64,000 bases of DNA from Hordeum vulgare subsp. vulgare (taxonomy: Eukaryota > Streptophyta > Magnoliopsida > Poales > Poaceae). The position numbers and the translations under genes are program-made. Positions 34,680 through 47,653 of this stretch are shown one piece after another; within the stretch, counting starts at the first letter, position 1, and every line of letters starts with the position of its first letter. The stretch is from positions 324,530,581-324,594,580 of the forward strand of contig NC_058518.1 of the NCBI RefSeq assembly GCF_904849725.1. Reading direction: 5' to 3'. The notes under the pieces were generated by a model. That model made no database searches, was not told the DNA's origin, and was given only the letters and a program-made list of their open reading frames with translations.

Positions 34680-36486
34680 TAATGTGTAACGACCAAGATG
34701 CGGCCCTTTCCGATCTGGGGGTCGAGGCCCCCGAATAGGAAAGAAGCGCATCTAAGCGTTTCGCAAGCAAGTAACATAGCACAAATAATAAATAAAGTAG
34801 ACAATTCGGGATTCAACTGTCTTCTTATTAATAACTCAGAGTACATCACAGATACAATCAAGGTAGTTCCGCTACGGACTACAAAACATGGAAAATGCTA
34901 TGCTACCCTACTGCAGGCCCACGATCACGACCACGCCTCAGTCCTCTGGATAGTTCACGTAGAGGCGGTCTGTCTCCTTGTCGTACTGCCACGCCAGCTG
35001 GGTGCCGTCGGGATCATCTGACTCTGGGGTACCTATACCTGCTGGGAGTTTCAGGGGAATCCGTGAGCCACGGGGACTCAGCAATCTAAGACCTTGGTGC
35101 GAGAACTAGTCATGTTATTAGGTAGGGTAAGGGTGAAGTGTATAAGGCTGCAGTATCCTAAGCTTGATTAAGTGGCTAACTTACGCAAAGTAGAAGTGAA
35201 GGTGGTCTACACTAGCGGTCGGGATTACTTGATCACTAAGTGATCCTGAACACCTACCTACGGCATTCATAACCCCACCGTGTTCCCGATCGAAGAGAGA
35301 TCTTCGAAAGGACAGTCACGGTTACGCACACAGTTGGCAATTTTTATTAGTTTATGTTTAAGTTCTCTAATACCGGATGTTAACAAAATATTCCAAGTTG
35401 CCACATAACCGCGGGCACGGATTTCCGAAAGATTAAACCCTGCAGGGGTGCTCCAACTAGTCCATCATAAACGAACACAGGCCGCAAATGCATCCTCTAT
35501 CACGAATCTCGTGATCTCGTCGGATTCCTTAGAGGAAAACATCAACTCTGGGGAGAACCAAAGCTTCACTGGGATTCCTATACGCAAGATATACCACTAA
35601 GGTAAGGCAAGGCTAGCAGGACCTCCCGGTGTGTCGATGACCCGATAAGAGCCGCGTATCTCAGTCTCAGGACAACACCGTCTATGCAAAGTGGACAAGG
35701 ACCAAACCTCAAGTTTCCCTGGGGTGGTCTTGCCGACTGCTAGGTGGTTGGACCAACACTCATGAGGAGCACTGGCCCAGGTTGTTGATTAAATTCCTCG
35801 AGGTAGCTATTCCCTATGCAGGTTATTAGGTGATTAGCAAATAATACCTATGTTGGGTCCTGCCGGACAAGCCTTAGCACTACGCGATTTATCGAGGGGG
35901 TCCCCATAACAACCCCGAACATGTTAGGAGCGATCATTATGGAATCAAACACCGGTAACCGGTAACTAAGGCGGCAATAACGGAACAAAGCACCCGGCAA
36001 AAGCCTAGGCCTCTCGTCATTTACCCAGTATATAGACGCCTTAATTAAATAACAGAATTTAAGATAATGATATCAAGCTCATGTTATCACATGAGTCAAA
36101 GCACCTGCATCTAGCAATGCTATCATTAGTAGCTGAGCAAAGCCTACTTAGCCATACAAGTTTTGCTAGGAAGGAGAACGGTGTTTGGGCTCATGGCATA
36201 TGAAGAGGCAATTTAATTTCAGTGGTAGGCAGCGAGCAATATGACATAGAAACGAAAACTAGCATAACAAGTCTAGAGATGGAATCAAGGTCATATCATC
36301 TTGCGTGTGATATCCTCAGCTTGGAATAGTTCTGGTTCGTCCTGCACGTACTCTCCTGACTGCACGTATTCGTTCTCCGATCCCGGTGCTACCCAACATA
36401 AGAATAACAGCCAATGAACAGCAGCACCACAAGATGCAACAATCACATGATGCATGAGATGAAAAACGGGCATGCATCACAAAAAG

Positions 36487-36560
36487 AGTGCCGAGGGGGG
36501 ATCGAACCCACGCCCTCCATCAGGCACGCCACGCTAGTTACCACTGGGCTACGAAACGGT
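36487..36560 (-). other. tRNA-like Pol III A-box/B-box module in G3 3' LTR
   Basis: The minus strand reads TAGCCCAGTGG (36541-36551), a match to the A-box consensus TRGYNNARNGG. Thirty-two bases later comes GGTTCGATCCC (36498-36508), a match to the B-box GGTTCGANNCC. Acceptor and D-arm pairing do not close properly, so it is a tRNA-derived or tRNA-mimicking sequence rather than a functional tRNA gene. A copy lies at 46928-47000. Confidence 0.6.
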
Positions 36561-37205
36561 GTCTGAACCACTACGCGTTGCGAAACAGAAGAGGTAACCT
36601 CCCTGCTCATCTGCTACCGGCGACTGACCGGAACATGGGAGGGGTCTCGCCGGCGATGCGAGCCAAATACAGCTCCGGCTCGTGGAGGGGAGGAAGCCCA
36701 CACCCACATGAACCCATTCCATGTCCTAACTACTCCCGAGGGACGCTACAACGACGTGTCGACAGTGACCAGCGGCTCCGGCGACAGAGGCAACGCGCGC
36801 AACGAATCTACAGCTACGGTGCTCGATCTAGCACAGGGAGGAGGGAGGAGGAGTACTACCTCACGTACGGGTCGAGGAAGAAGCGCCCGTAGAGGAAGTA
36901 GCAGGAAGAAGGGCGCGGAGCGGCGGAGCTCGTCGGAGAAGGAGCGCCTCAGGGAAGAAGACGAAGCAGGGTCGGGGAAGACGATCTAGCGGCGGGAACG
37001 AGCCCGTGGAGAGGCCCGCGAGCTCCTGGACCTCCCGACATGGAGGAAGAGGTACCACAGCGTCGACGGCGACCTCCTTCAACCGTCGGCCATGGAGGAT
37101 CCGCCTCGCTTACCTTGCTGCGACGATGCAGAGAGGAGGGAGATGAGATCTGGGTGGAGCGGCGGCGGGAGGGGGAACCCTAGCCAAGGTACGGACGCCA
37201 AGGCT

Positions 37206-37212
37206 CTTTATA
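37206..37212 (-). promoter_or_regulatory. TATA box of G3 3' LTR
   Basis: TATAAAG on the minus strand in a CCCTATAAAGAGCC context. An identical box lies at 47647-47653 in the 5' LTR, the copy that would drive the element. Downstream is GC-rich sequence with a CAAGGTAAGCG that looks like a splice donor. Confidence 0.55.
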
Positions 37213-38051
37213 GGGCGAGAGGGGAAGCGAGGGGCGCGCGGTGGCCATGTGCGCGTGCTCTCTCCGGTGGAACAGAGGGGAACGGGAGAGAGAGGATGAC
37301 AGGAGGGACCCACTGCCTCGCTGGAAAGGAGGTGGACGACGACGGACGCGCGACGGGCTGCGAGGGGGAAGGAGAAATGGGCCGTTAGGTGGCAGGGAGC
37401 CCACTTAGGGCGCCAGATAGGGAAATAGAGCCCCCTGTCTATTTCCTTTAAAAAACCCACAGAAAGAAAGATAGGCACAGGACAAAATAAAAGGGATAAA
37501 ATCAAATGAAAAATTGCCCTGGACCTGAAAATGAACCAGCTATTTCAATAAAATACTTCCAACATTTATGGGGCTACTTTCATAAATCCAAAACAACATT
37601 TAATTATTCTGTTTTGTGATTTATATTCACCCCCAAGACCAAGAATAAAATTCCAAATCATCACATCATCATCTCCACAATAACCTCTAAACACAAGACA
37701 TTTTAAAGCAGCTTTTGGGAAGATGGAATTTTGAACATGAGATAATAGGAAAGGGAAAGGGTTTGAAATTGCAATGAGCTTTGAAAATACCTAGCAACCA
37801 CTCCTACACACCACACACCATCATCACATGGCATCAACACATGAATTTACAAGGCATGGTAAGAATGGTATGACATGGATGCATGCATGCAAAACAAGAA
37901 ATACAAGGTGACACATGAAATCATACATGCATAGATAGCTCTCATGACAAAGTCAAGGTGGTCCCACATGGAAGGTTACAAAAAGGGAAAGCTCTACACT
38001 TGGGGCACTACAAATTCTCCCACACTACAAAGAAGATCTCGCCCTCGAGAT

Positions 38052-41000
38052 CTAAGACTGAAAGAAATCGGGAACTTCGGAACGGAGGTGATCCTCGCGT
38101 TCCCACGTAGCCTCTTTATCGAAATGATGTGACCACTGCACTTTGAGAAACTTGACAGTCTTGTTACGGGTCTTGCGCTCAGTCGCCTCGAGAACCACAA
38201 CTGGATGCTCACGATAAGAAAGGTCAGGCTGATGGTCGATATCTTGAAGATGCAAAGTGCGCTCGGGGGTCTTGAAACACTTCCGAAGCTGAGAAACATG
38301 GAACACATCATGGACATTTGCAAAAGTTGACGGAAGCTCGAGCTGGTACGCAAGGTCGCCCCTCTTGCCAACCACTCTGAACGGACCAACGAAACGAGGC
38401 GCAAGCTTGCCTTTGATGCCAAAACGCTGCATACCCTTCATAGGCGACACCTTGAGATAGACAAAGTCATCAAGCTCATATGACATGTCACGGTGCTTGC
38501 TATCGTAATAGCTCTTCTGACAGGACTGAGCTGCTCTGAGGTTGTCGCGAATGATCCGACACATCTCCTCAGCTTCCTCTATCATATCATTGCCAAGGAT
38601 TTGACGCTCGCCTGTCTGGGACCAGTTGAGCGGAGTACGACACTTCCTGCCATAGAGAATTTCAAACGGAGCCTTGCCTGAACTAGCTTGATAACTGTTG
38701 TTATACGAGAACTCCGCGAAAGGCAGATAATCTTCCCACTTCATGCCAAAAGAGATAACAGAGGCTCTCAACATGTCCTCAAGAACTTGATTCACTCTCT
38801 CCACTTGACCGCTAGTCTGAGGATGGAACGCTGTGCTGAAGCGGATCTTCGTGCCCATAGCAGACTGAAAGGAGTCCCAGAACTTGGAAGTGAAGATACT
38901 TCCGCGATCTGAAGAGATCATCATCGGTACACCGTGCAAAGAGACAATCCTGGAGGTGTACAACTCTGCCAGCTGAGCTGCTGAAATGGACTCATTGACT
39001 GGAAGGAAATGCGCCACTTTACTCAATTTGTCGATGACGACGAAGATAGCGTCATTGCCCTTCTTGGACTTCGGAAACCCGGTGACGAAGTCCGTCTCAA
39101 TGTGATCGAACTTTCACTCGGGAATCGGCAAAGGCTGCAAGAGGCCCGCTGGTCTTTGATGTTCTGCTTTCACCCTTCGACATACATCACACTCGTTTAT
39201 GAATTGTGCAATTTCACGTTTCATATGAGTCCACCAGAAAGTCTGCTTCAAGTCATGGTACATTTTGGAACTTCCAGGATGAATAGAGAGCAGAGAGTTA
39301 TGAGCTTCTTCCATGATCACCTTCCTGAGATCACCTTTCGGGACGACAAGGCGATCCTCGAAAAACAATGTGTCCGTGGCATCAACAGTGAAACACTTAT
39401 ACTTGGGAAGACTCTTTCCCACGCCAATCTTTACCTTCTTCACCATAGAGTCAAGTAGCTGAGCTGCTCTGACCTGATCTTCCAAGGTAGGAGAGATCTG
39501 AAGGTTCGCAAGAAAACCTTGAGGAACTAGCTGGAGATTGAGCTTCCTGAAAGACTCAGAAAGACCCGGCTAGAGAGGTTGCAGAATCAGACTGTTGCAA
39601 TATGCCTTCCCGCTCAATGCATCTGCCACAACATTTGCCTTGCCTGGCGTGTACTCAACACTCGGATTAAAATCCTGGAGCATTTCCACCCAACGTGTTT
39701 GCCGAAGATTCAAGTTAGGCTAAGTGAAGATATACTTGAGGCTCTTGTGATCGGTGAAAACTTCAACCTTACGTTCCAACAAGAGATGTCTCCAAGTCAT
39801 CAAGGCGTGCACAATAGCTGCTAGCTCAAGATCGTGCACAGGGTAGTTCTTCTCCGCAGGCTTCAGCTGCCTGGAGGTATAAGCAACCACCTTCCTATCT
39901 TGCATCAAGACTGCACTGAGACCCTGGAGAGAAGCATCGCAAAAGACCTGGTATGGCTTGGAATCATCCGGAGGGGCCAATACCGGAGTGGAGATAAGCT
40001 TCTCTTTGAGTGTATCGAAAGCCAGTTGACACTCTGGAGACCAAACATACCTGACACCCTTCTAAAGAAGACTAGAGAGCGGCTTGGCGATTTTGGAGAA
40101 GTTCTCAACGAATCTTCTGCAATATCCGGCAAGACCGAGAAAGCTTCGAAGCTGCTTCACATTCTGCGGAGGTTCCCATTCAACAATGGCTTGAACCTTG
40201 GACGGGTCAACCTTAATGCCCTCGGCAGAGATAATATGCCCAAGATAAACCACTTCTTTCAGCCAGAACTCGCACTTGAAAAACTTGGCATACAACTTGT
40301 ATTCCCTCAGTTTATCAAGCACCAACCTGAGATGTCTCTCATGTTCTTCCTCATCCTCAGAAAAGACTAGAATGTCGTCGAGATAGAGCAAGACAAATTC
40401 ATTCTTGTATGGTGAGAAAATATAGTTCATCAATCGACAAAAAGTCGGAGGAGCATTAGCCAGACCAAAAGACATGACCGTATACTCATACGAGCCAAAA
40501 CTAGTCCTGAATGCCGTCTTCGGAATGTCTTCCTCGCGAATGCGAATCTGATGATAGCCCATTCTGAGATCAAGCTTGGAGAATACTTTAGCACCTTTCA
40601 ACTGTTCGAACAACTCAGTTATGTTCGGAAGTGGATATTTGTTCTTGATTGTCTTCTTGTTCAACGGGCGGTAATCGACACACAGCCGGTCCGAACCATC
40701 CTTCTTCTTGACAAATAGAACACCACATCCCCACAAAGACGAGTTTGGTCTGATCAAACCCAAACGCTCCTGCTCATCGAGTTGCCTCTTGAGTTCCTTC
40801 AACTCTTCTGGACCCAGCTTGTATGCCCGTTTGCACACTGGCTCTGTGCCTGGCTCAAGCTCAATGACGAACTCAACTTCACGGTGCGGAGGCATGCCTG
40901 GAAGCTCTTCAGGAAACACATCTTGATATTCGCAGACTACTGGAACTTGATCAATAGGATTGATCTCACCCTTTTCATTCAAGGAGAACAAACGGATTGT

Positions 41001-42488
41001 GTCATCGCGCGCCGTGAATATAATCACATCCTCCGAAGAGTGGGTAAGCTTCACTTCTTTAGCTTCACAATCAATTGACGCCTTGTTCATGGCCAACCAG
41101 TCCATACCAAGAATCAAGTCAATGTCGGAATTGCCCAAGACAATAGGAGATGCCAGAAAAGCATAAGCACCCATCTTGACAGAAACTTCCGGAACCACCA
41201 TGTGAGAATTCATGATCTTACGCGAAGACACAATTGAAAGAGGCTTAAGCAAATCACGAGTAGGGAACCCATGCTTGAATGAGAATGGCCTTGAGATAAA
41301 CGAATGCGATGCACCAGAATCAAATAACACTTTAGCAGGAATATCATTGACGAGGAGGTTACCCATGATCACATCTGATGAATTATTTGCCTCAGCTGCA
41401 TTCACCATGTGGACTCGAGCTGATCTGGGGTTGAATTTGACAAGAGAGTTTCTTGGAGGCTTGCTTGGAGGGGGAGGCGGTAGACGGAGCTGAGAAGTAC
41501 ATTTGTTGGCATAGTGACCCTTCTGCCCACATTTGTGACAAGTGACATCTGCTGGCTGCCGGAACTGAATCTGAGGAGGCCCTTGCTTCTGATGCTGGTA
41601 TCTCTGCTGGAAGCCAGGGTTGGGTGGGTGGGAAGAACCACGTCCACCTGAGTGCTTCAGCTGCTGTGAGTGCGGAGGAGGAAGAGGAGAAACCCAAAAC
41701 CTCTGTTGCTTCTGAACCACCTGAGTCGAGGAAGAGCTGGAATCTCTGAAGCGCTTCTTGGAGTTTTCCACCCTGAGCAAGGCTGCCTCTGCTCGGAGAG
41801 CTAAGTTGTAGAACTTGTCAAACTCCTCAGGATCGTGCAAAGCAAGCGCTAACTGCAAATCCTCCTTTAAGCCACCCCTGAATTGATAGATCTTGCTCTT
41901 CTGATCCGGGACATCCTGCAACGCGTAACGGGCCAGCTCGTGGAACTCGACATTGTACTTGTACACAGAATTTCTGCCCTGCTTGAAATGCGTGAACTTC
42001 TCGCGCATCTCCTCAACAAAACTGGAAGGGATGTAGTGGGATCTGAAGTCACGATAAAATTCGTCCCAAGACATCACCCTGCCACCTCTCGAGTCCTTAA
42101 GCTGCTGCCACCAAATAGAAGCCTGCCCCTTCAACTGAAACGTAGCAAACTTGACATAGTCCTCCGGACGCACATTGCTACACTCGAAATGCTTGTTCAT
42201 ATCACAGATCCAATCTTCCGCATCAAACGGCTGGTCGCAAGAAATGAACGTCTTAGGCTGGTTTGACAGAAACTGACTCAGATTGGCGAAGTGATTGCCA
42301 CCCTGCTAGAAATTGCCCTGCTGATGATTGGCTCTCTCCTGGATCAACTGCAACAACATCTGAGTGTTTGCATTAGTAGCTGCCATCATCGCCTGCCAGG
42401 CCTCTGCAGGAGGAGGCGGCGGCAGAGGAGGAGGAGGTGGAGGCGGCATATCCTCACGCGCTGGGGTCTGACGAGTCGGTGGAGCCAT
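38052..42488 (-). pseudogene. G3 gag-pol with chromodomain; five nonsense codons, no frameshift
   Basis: One continuous frame of 1,479 codons from ATG 42488 (MAPPTRQTPARED). Domains: a Pro-rich gag N-terminus; gag capsid-like region; CCHC knuckle (41540-41499, [14 protein letters not shown]); protease FDSGASHSF (DSG at 41313-41321); RT with YLDD rather than YVDD/YADD (40375-40386); RNase H ([13 protein letters not shown] near 39940); integrase HHCC (HPG...CDVCRRVK, about 39300-39180) and core (TSGQVERVNQ near 38810); chromodomain-like C-terminus (VKFLKVQWSHH...ATWERE, about 38190-38070). Stops: TAG at 42306-42308, 40062-40064, 39720-39722 and 39570-39572; TGA at 39114-39116. Confidence 0.95.
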
Positions 42489-43358
42489 CCTGAAGACGGA
42501 CAACATATTAATCCACAGAATAATTGAAGATATTGCTGAATCAAAAGACATGAATATCTGAACAGAATTTAGCATTGCACTCGAACAACATAGCAAGAGT
42601 GCATCCTCAAAGTAACAGACGACAAAATTCCGATAAGGACCACTGCAAACAAGTGTGAGCTGGAACTGCTTGGGACAAACATATGACCGAGAATTCCCAA
42701 TCCTCAATCAAGCGTCTGTAAGAAGATAGTCCTATAAGATACTACTAGATATCCCACCTATGAATTCCCGAAATAACTGGTCATGCAATCAGGTACACAG
42801 ATACAAGGAGTATTTCACACAACTCCTAAACTAACCCGTCACTTGTATCACATCCTTCAACACACAACCAACATCTCGGACCTTCATCTACAACAGATCC
42901 TCGTGATCACAACGATACAAAGTGTGGTAATACCCCCGAACAATCTACACCAGTACTGGGGACATCGGGGTTATCTCACCAGTACCCGTATTGAAGCAAC
43001 AACGAACACCCTCCGTTCTTAGATACTCACAAATCTGAATGATGGCGATGTGCGCGATAATCCCTGGAGCTCAACTCCCCTGATACTTAGAGCAGATAGG
43101 AGGCACCAGGACATGATTCCGTCACATCGAAATCATATAGATTTCACAAATACCCACGTGATCCTAAATTTTTTTTTGAGCGAGAAAAGGAGTAGAGTTA
43201 AAGATTTCCTAAGACGGGAACCTCACGAGAGCATAGAAGAGGAGAAAAAAGAATCCTACTCTCCGATATAACTAAGACTCAAAACATTTTCTAGACTCGA
43301 CTCGGCCAAGTATGATCACACAAAGGCTCCTATGGTCGTAAGGCTCTGATTACCAACC
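42489..43358 (-). other. G3 leader and primer-binding site
   Basis: An 870-bp non-coding leader. Next to the 5' LTR the minus strand reads TTGGTAATCAGAGCC (43342-43356), an iMet-type PBS with one extra A compared with TGGTATCAGAGC. Confidence 0.75.
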
Positions 43359-46300
43359 TGTAACGACCAAGATGCGGTCCTTTCCGATCTGGGGGTCGAG
43401 GCCCCCGAATAGGAAAGAAGCGCATGTAAGCGTTTCGCAAGCAAGTAACATAGCACAAATAATAAATAAAGTAGACAATTCGGGATTCAACTGTCTTCTT
43501 ATTAATAACTCAGAGTACATCACGGATACAATCATGGTAGTTCCGCTACGGACTACAAAACATGGAAAATGCTATGCTACCCTGCTGCAGGCCCACGATC
43601 ACGACCATGCCTCAGTCCTCTGGATAGTTCACGTAGAGGCGGCCTGTCTCCTCGTCGTACTGCCACGCCAGCTGGGTGCCGTCGGGATCATCTGACTCTG
43701 GGGTACCTGTACCTGCTGGGAGTTTCGGGGGAATTCGTGAGCCACGGGGACTCAGCAATCTAAAACCTTGGTGCCAGAACTAGTCATGTTATTAGGTAGG
43801 GTAAGGGTGTAGTGTATAAGGCTGCAACATCCTAAGCATGATTAAGTGGCTAACTTACGCAAAGTAGAAGTGAAGGTGGTCTACACTAGCGGTCGGGATT
43901 ACTTGATCACTAAGTGATCCTGAACACCTACCTACGGCATTCATAACCCCACCGTTTTCCCGATCGAAGAGAGATCTTCGAAGGGACAGTCACGGTTACG
44001 CACACAGTTGGCAATTTTTATTAGTTTATGTTTAAGTTCTCTAATACCGGATGTTAACAAAATATTCCAAGTTGCCACATAACCGCGGGCACGGCTTTTC
44101 GAAAGATTAAACCCTGCAGGGGTGCTCCAACTAGTCCATCATAAACGAACACAGGCCGCAAAGGCATCCTCTATCACGAATCTCGTGATCTCGTCGGATT
44201 CCTTAGAGGAAAACATCAACTCTGGGGAGAACCAAAGCTTCACTGGGATTCCTATACGCAAGATATACCGCTAAGGTAAGGCAAGGCTAGCAGGACCTCC
44301 CGATGTGTCGACGACCCGATAGAGCCGCGTATCTCAGTCTCAGGACAACACCGTCTATGCAAAGTGGACAAGGACCAAACCTCAAGTTTCCCTGGGGTGG
44401 TCTTGCCGACTGCTAGGTGGTTGGACCAACACTCATGAGGAGCACTGGCCCGGGTTGTTGATTAAATTCCTCGGGGTAGCTATTCCCTATGCAGGTTATT
44501 AGGTGATTAGCAAATAATACCAATGTTGGGTCCTGCCGGACAAGCCTTAGCACTACGCGATTTATCGAGGGGGTCCCCATAACAACCCCGAACGTGTTAG
44601 GAGCGATCATTATGGAATCAAACACCGGTAACCGGTAACTAAGGCGACAATAACGGAACAAAGCACCCGGCAAAAGGTTAGGCCTCCCATCATTTACCTA
44701 GTATATAGACGCATTAATTAAATAACAGAATTTAAGATAATGATATCAAGCTCATGTTATCACATGAGTCAAAGCACCTGCATCTAGCAATGCTATCATT
44801 AGTAGCTGAGCAAAGCCTACTTAGCCATACAAGTTTTGCTAGGAAGGAGAACGGTGTTTGGGCTAATGGCATATGAAGAGGCAATTTAATTTCAGTGGTA
44901 GGCAGTGAGCAATATGACATAGAAACGAAAACTAGCATAACAAGTCTAGAGATGGAATCAAGGTCATATCATCTTGCCTGTGATATCCTCAGCTTGGAAT
45001 GGTTCTGGTTCGTCCTGCACGTACTCTCCTGACTCCACGTATTCGTTCTCCGATCCCGGTGCTACCCAACATAAGAATGACAGCCAATGAACAGCAGCAC
45101 CACAAGATGCAACAATCACATGATGCATGAGATGAAAAATGGGCATGCATCACTAATTCTATCACTAGCACAAGCAAATTAAACTACTGCAAGTTTCTGG
45201 ACAGAACTGTACACTAAGCTATTTTTACATGCATGAGGATGGCATGAACAGATGCGGCTCGTGAAAACGATGCAAAACCATATAAAGAACATTGCAAACG
45301 GAGCTACGGATCAACGGGAATCAACGATACAATATATGAAGCTCTACGTGGAAGATTCAACACCACACTGACAATTGGCACAAATCTGGTATTCCCAGGT
45401 TGCCAAGACATGTAACAACCCAACATGAATGGATTGGAGCAAGGAAGAACACCACAACATCAACTAAGCACACACATTGATCAAAATGACTATAGCACAT
45501 AATCTGCCACAATCTGCATCTTAGCTCTTTGGGAGCTACATGCAACATAGCTACAGGCCTCCAAACATGACAAATAATATATGTGGATGTTACCAACCAA
45601 GAACACTACAAGCACCAGCAAGAATCACAGCAAAAGGAATAAAACTCTAGAAGATACAAGGCCACAAACTTTCCCAAAACCATCAGATCTCAGGGACTGT
45701 GAAAATTCCTGCACCTGAGTTTCTGTCTTTGTTCTGAAGCTTTTTGACAGCAATCAAAACACAACCTAATGGACTCCAAATGATTTGAAATTTGACAGGG
45801 AGCTTCACAAACATATCAGGTTCAAAATCCTTTCACTGAACTAAGGCTAGATCTCAACAGAATGACCAGCACATCCTCATCTATAGGGGAAGAAAATGTT
45901 TCCAGAATCCCAGACTTAGTGAAATTTCAGATTTCACTAATCTGGAAATTTTCAGCCACATGCCCACTTTGTCTAGGCATAGTTTGCACACACATAACAC
46001 CAAGTGATAAATGACACCACTATGGTGTAGAGAAAAACACCTACTACTATCACACAAAAGCTCATGCCCTTGGGCTCCACCTATTCCATGGAATCAAGGA
46101 ACAAACTTGCAACAAATCTGGATATGTCAACTCCATAAAGTATCCCACTAAGACAACAACTACAAAGGTTGAGTTCATGTGCACAATGACAAAGTGACAT
46201 GGGGGTTTGAACCCCATGTTTGTGTCATGCACATCAACAACACAATTACTTCTCACAAGTCACCCCACACACACAACATCTTGCCCTCTCACATATGGAC

Positions 46301-46780
46301 ATGTGAAGGTGCATAGTTTTGCAAGGTGGGAAGTTCCACACACACACATATATCATCACCACAACCCCCATCACAAGCTCTTAACCCCAAGAACAACATG
46401 AGGGGGAAAACTACTAAGCAAGTAACTTGGAAGCATCACCTCTCAAACACTTCTAGTAGGTACCACATGTGGTGTGCTCTCACTACACACATATCTCCAT
46501 ACCTACACCACCATCTTCACTTACAACTCCTATGCACACATGCCTACTTGCAATCACACCATCAACATAAACTAGCAAGATCACATACACACACATATCA
46601 CTTAAGCCACAAACACACACACATATCACTATTCTAGTGTGTGCAAAACACGCACACAAATACAAACTGCACCCAGCTACACTAGCAGGAAAAGAATTAA
46701 AAGGCCACCTTGATGTCTATGCATAAGAAAAAGAAGTAAAATAATAAAAGAAAAGCAAAAAAAATAAATATGCATCAGGG

Positions 46781-46850
46781 GCTCCTGGGAATAGAACCCA
46801 GTACCTCTGGTACACAACAACAACACCTAGCCACTAAACCACTGCCACTG
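46781..46850 (-). other. Second tRNA-like module, 5' LTR of G3 only
   Basis: The minus strand shows a perfect T-arm-like hairpin, CTGGG-TTCTATT-CCCAG (46785-46801), preceded upstream by TTTAGTGGCTAGG and followed by GAGCCCC. It resembles the T-arm and acceptor end of a tRNA with a one-base departure from the B-box (GGTTCTATTCC). No full cloverleaf closes. Confidence 0.5.
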
Positions 46851-46927
46851 TGTCGACAGGGTAGGGGAAGTAAACAGGGTAACCTGTCCCTGTTGCTACT
46901 GTGCAATTTAAATCAGCAAAACCAAAA

Positions 46928-47000
46928 GAGTGCCGAGGGGGATCGAACCCACGCCCTCCATCAGGCACGCCACGCTAGTTACCACTGGGCTACAAAACGG
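46928..47000 (-). other. tRNA-like A-box/B-box module, 5' LTR copy
   Basis: The same module as 36487-36560: A-box TAGCCCAGTGG at 46982-46992 and B-box GGTTCGATCCC at 46939-46949 on the minus strand. It lies ~150 bp from the module at 46781. Confidence 0.6.
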
Positions 47001-47646
47001 TGTCTGAACCACTACACGCTGCGAAACAGAAGAGGTAACCTCCCTGCTCATCTGCTACCGGCGACTGACCGGAACAGGGGAGGGGTCTTGCCGGCTATGC
47101 GAGCCAAATACAGCTCCGGCTCGTGGAGGGGAGGAAGCCCACACCCACATGAACCCATTCCATGTCCTAACTACTCCCGAGGGACGCTACAACGGCGTGT
47201 CGATGGTGACGAGCGGCTCCGGCGACAGAGGCAACGCGCGCAACGAATCTACAGCTACGGTGCTCGATCTAGCACAGGGAGGAGGGAGGAGGAGTACTAC
47301 CTCATGTACGGGTCGAGGAAGAAGCGCCCGTAGAGGAAGTAGCAGGAAGAAGGGCGCGGAGCGGCGGAGCTCGTCGGAGAAGGAGCGCCTCCGGGAAGAA
47401 GACGAAGCAGGGTCGGGGAAGACGATCTAGCGGCGGGAATGAGCACGTGGAGAGGCCCGCGAGCTCCTGGACCTCCCGACGTGGAGCAAGAGGTACCACA
47501 GCGTCGACGGCGACCTCCTTCAACCGTCGGCCATGGCAGATCCGCCTCGCTTACCTTGCTGCGACGATCCAGAGAGGTGGGAGATGAGATCTGGGTGGAG
47601 CGGCGGCGGGAGGGGGAACCCTAGCCGAGGCACGAACGCCAAGGCT

Positions 47647-47653
47647 CTTTATA
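47647..47653 (-). promoter_or_regulatory. TATA box of G3 5' LTR
   Basis: TATAAAG on the minus strand, in the copy upstream of gag and therefore the likely element promoter. Confidence 0.55.

Larger units (their letters stand above)
34685..38012 (-). repeat. G3 3' LTR, 3,328 bp, with internal deletion
   Basis: In + orientation it starts TGTAACGACCAAGATG and ends GGGGCACTACA. It is collinear with 43359-48451 except that the block at about 45154-46926 of the other LTR is missing at ~36478-36484. It carries one tRNA-like module (36487-36560) and the minus-strand TATA box at 37206-37212. Confidence 0.93.

Noticed and set aside
36487..36560. A functional tRNA gene on the minus strand
   Set aside because: A and B boxes match, but acceptor and D-stem do not pair and the base at the invariant U33 position is not U. 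Kept only as a tRNA-like module.
36708..37388. Several ORFs of 60-131 codons on both strands, repeated at 47149-47829
   Set aside because: They lie entirely within the G3 LTRs, occur in both copies because LTRs are duplicates, overlap one another in all frames in GC-rich DNA and show no domain. Not called as genes.
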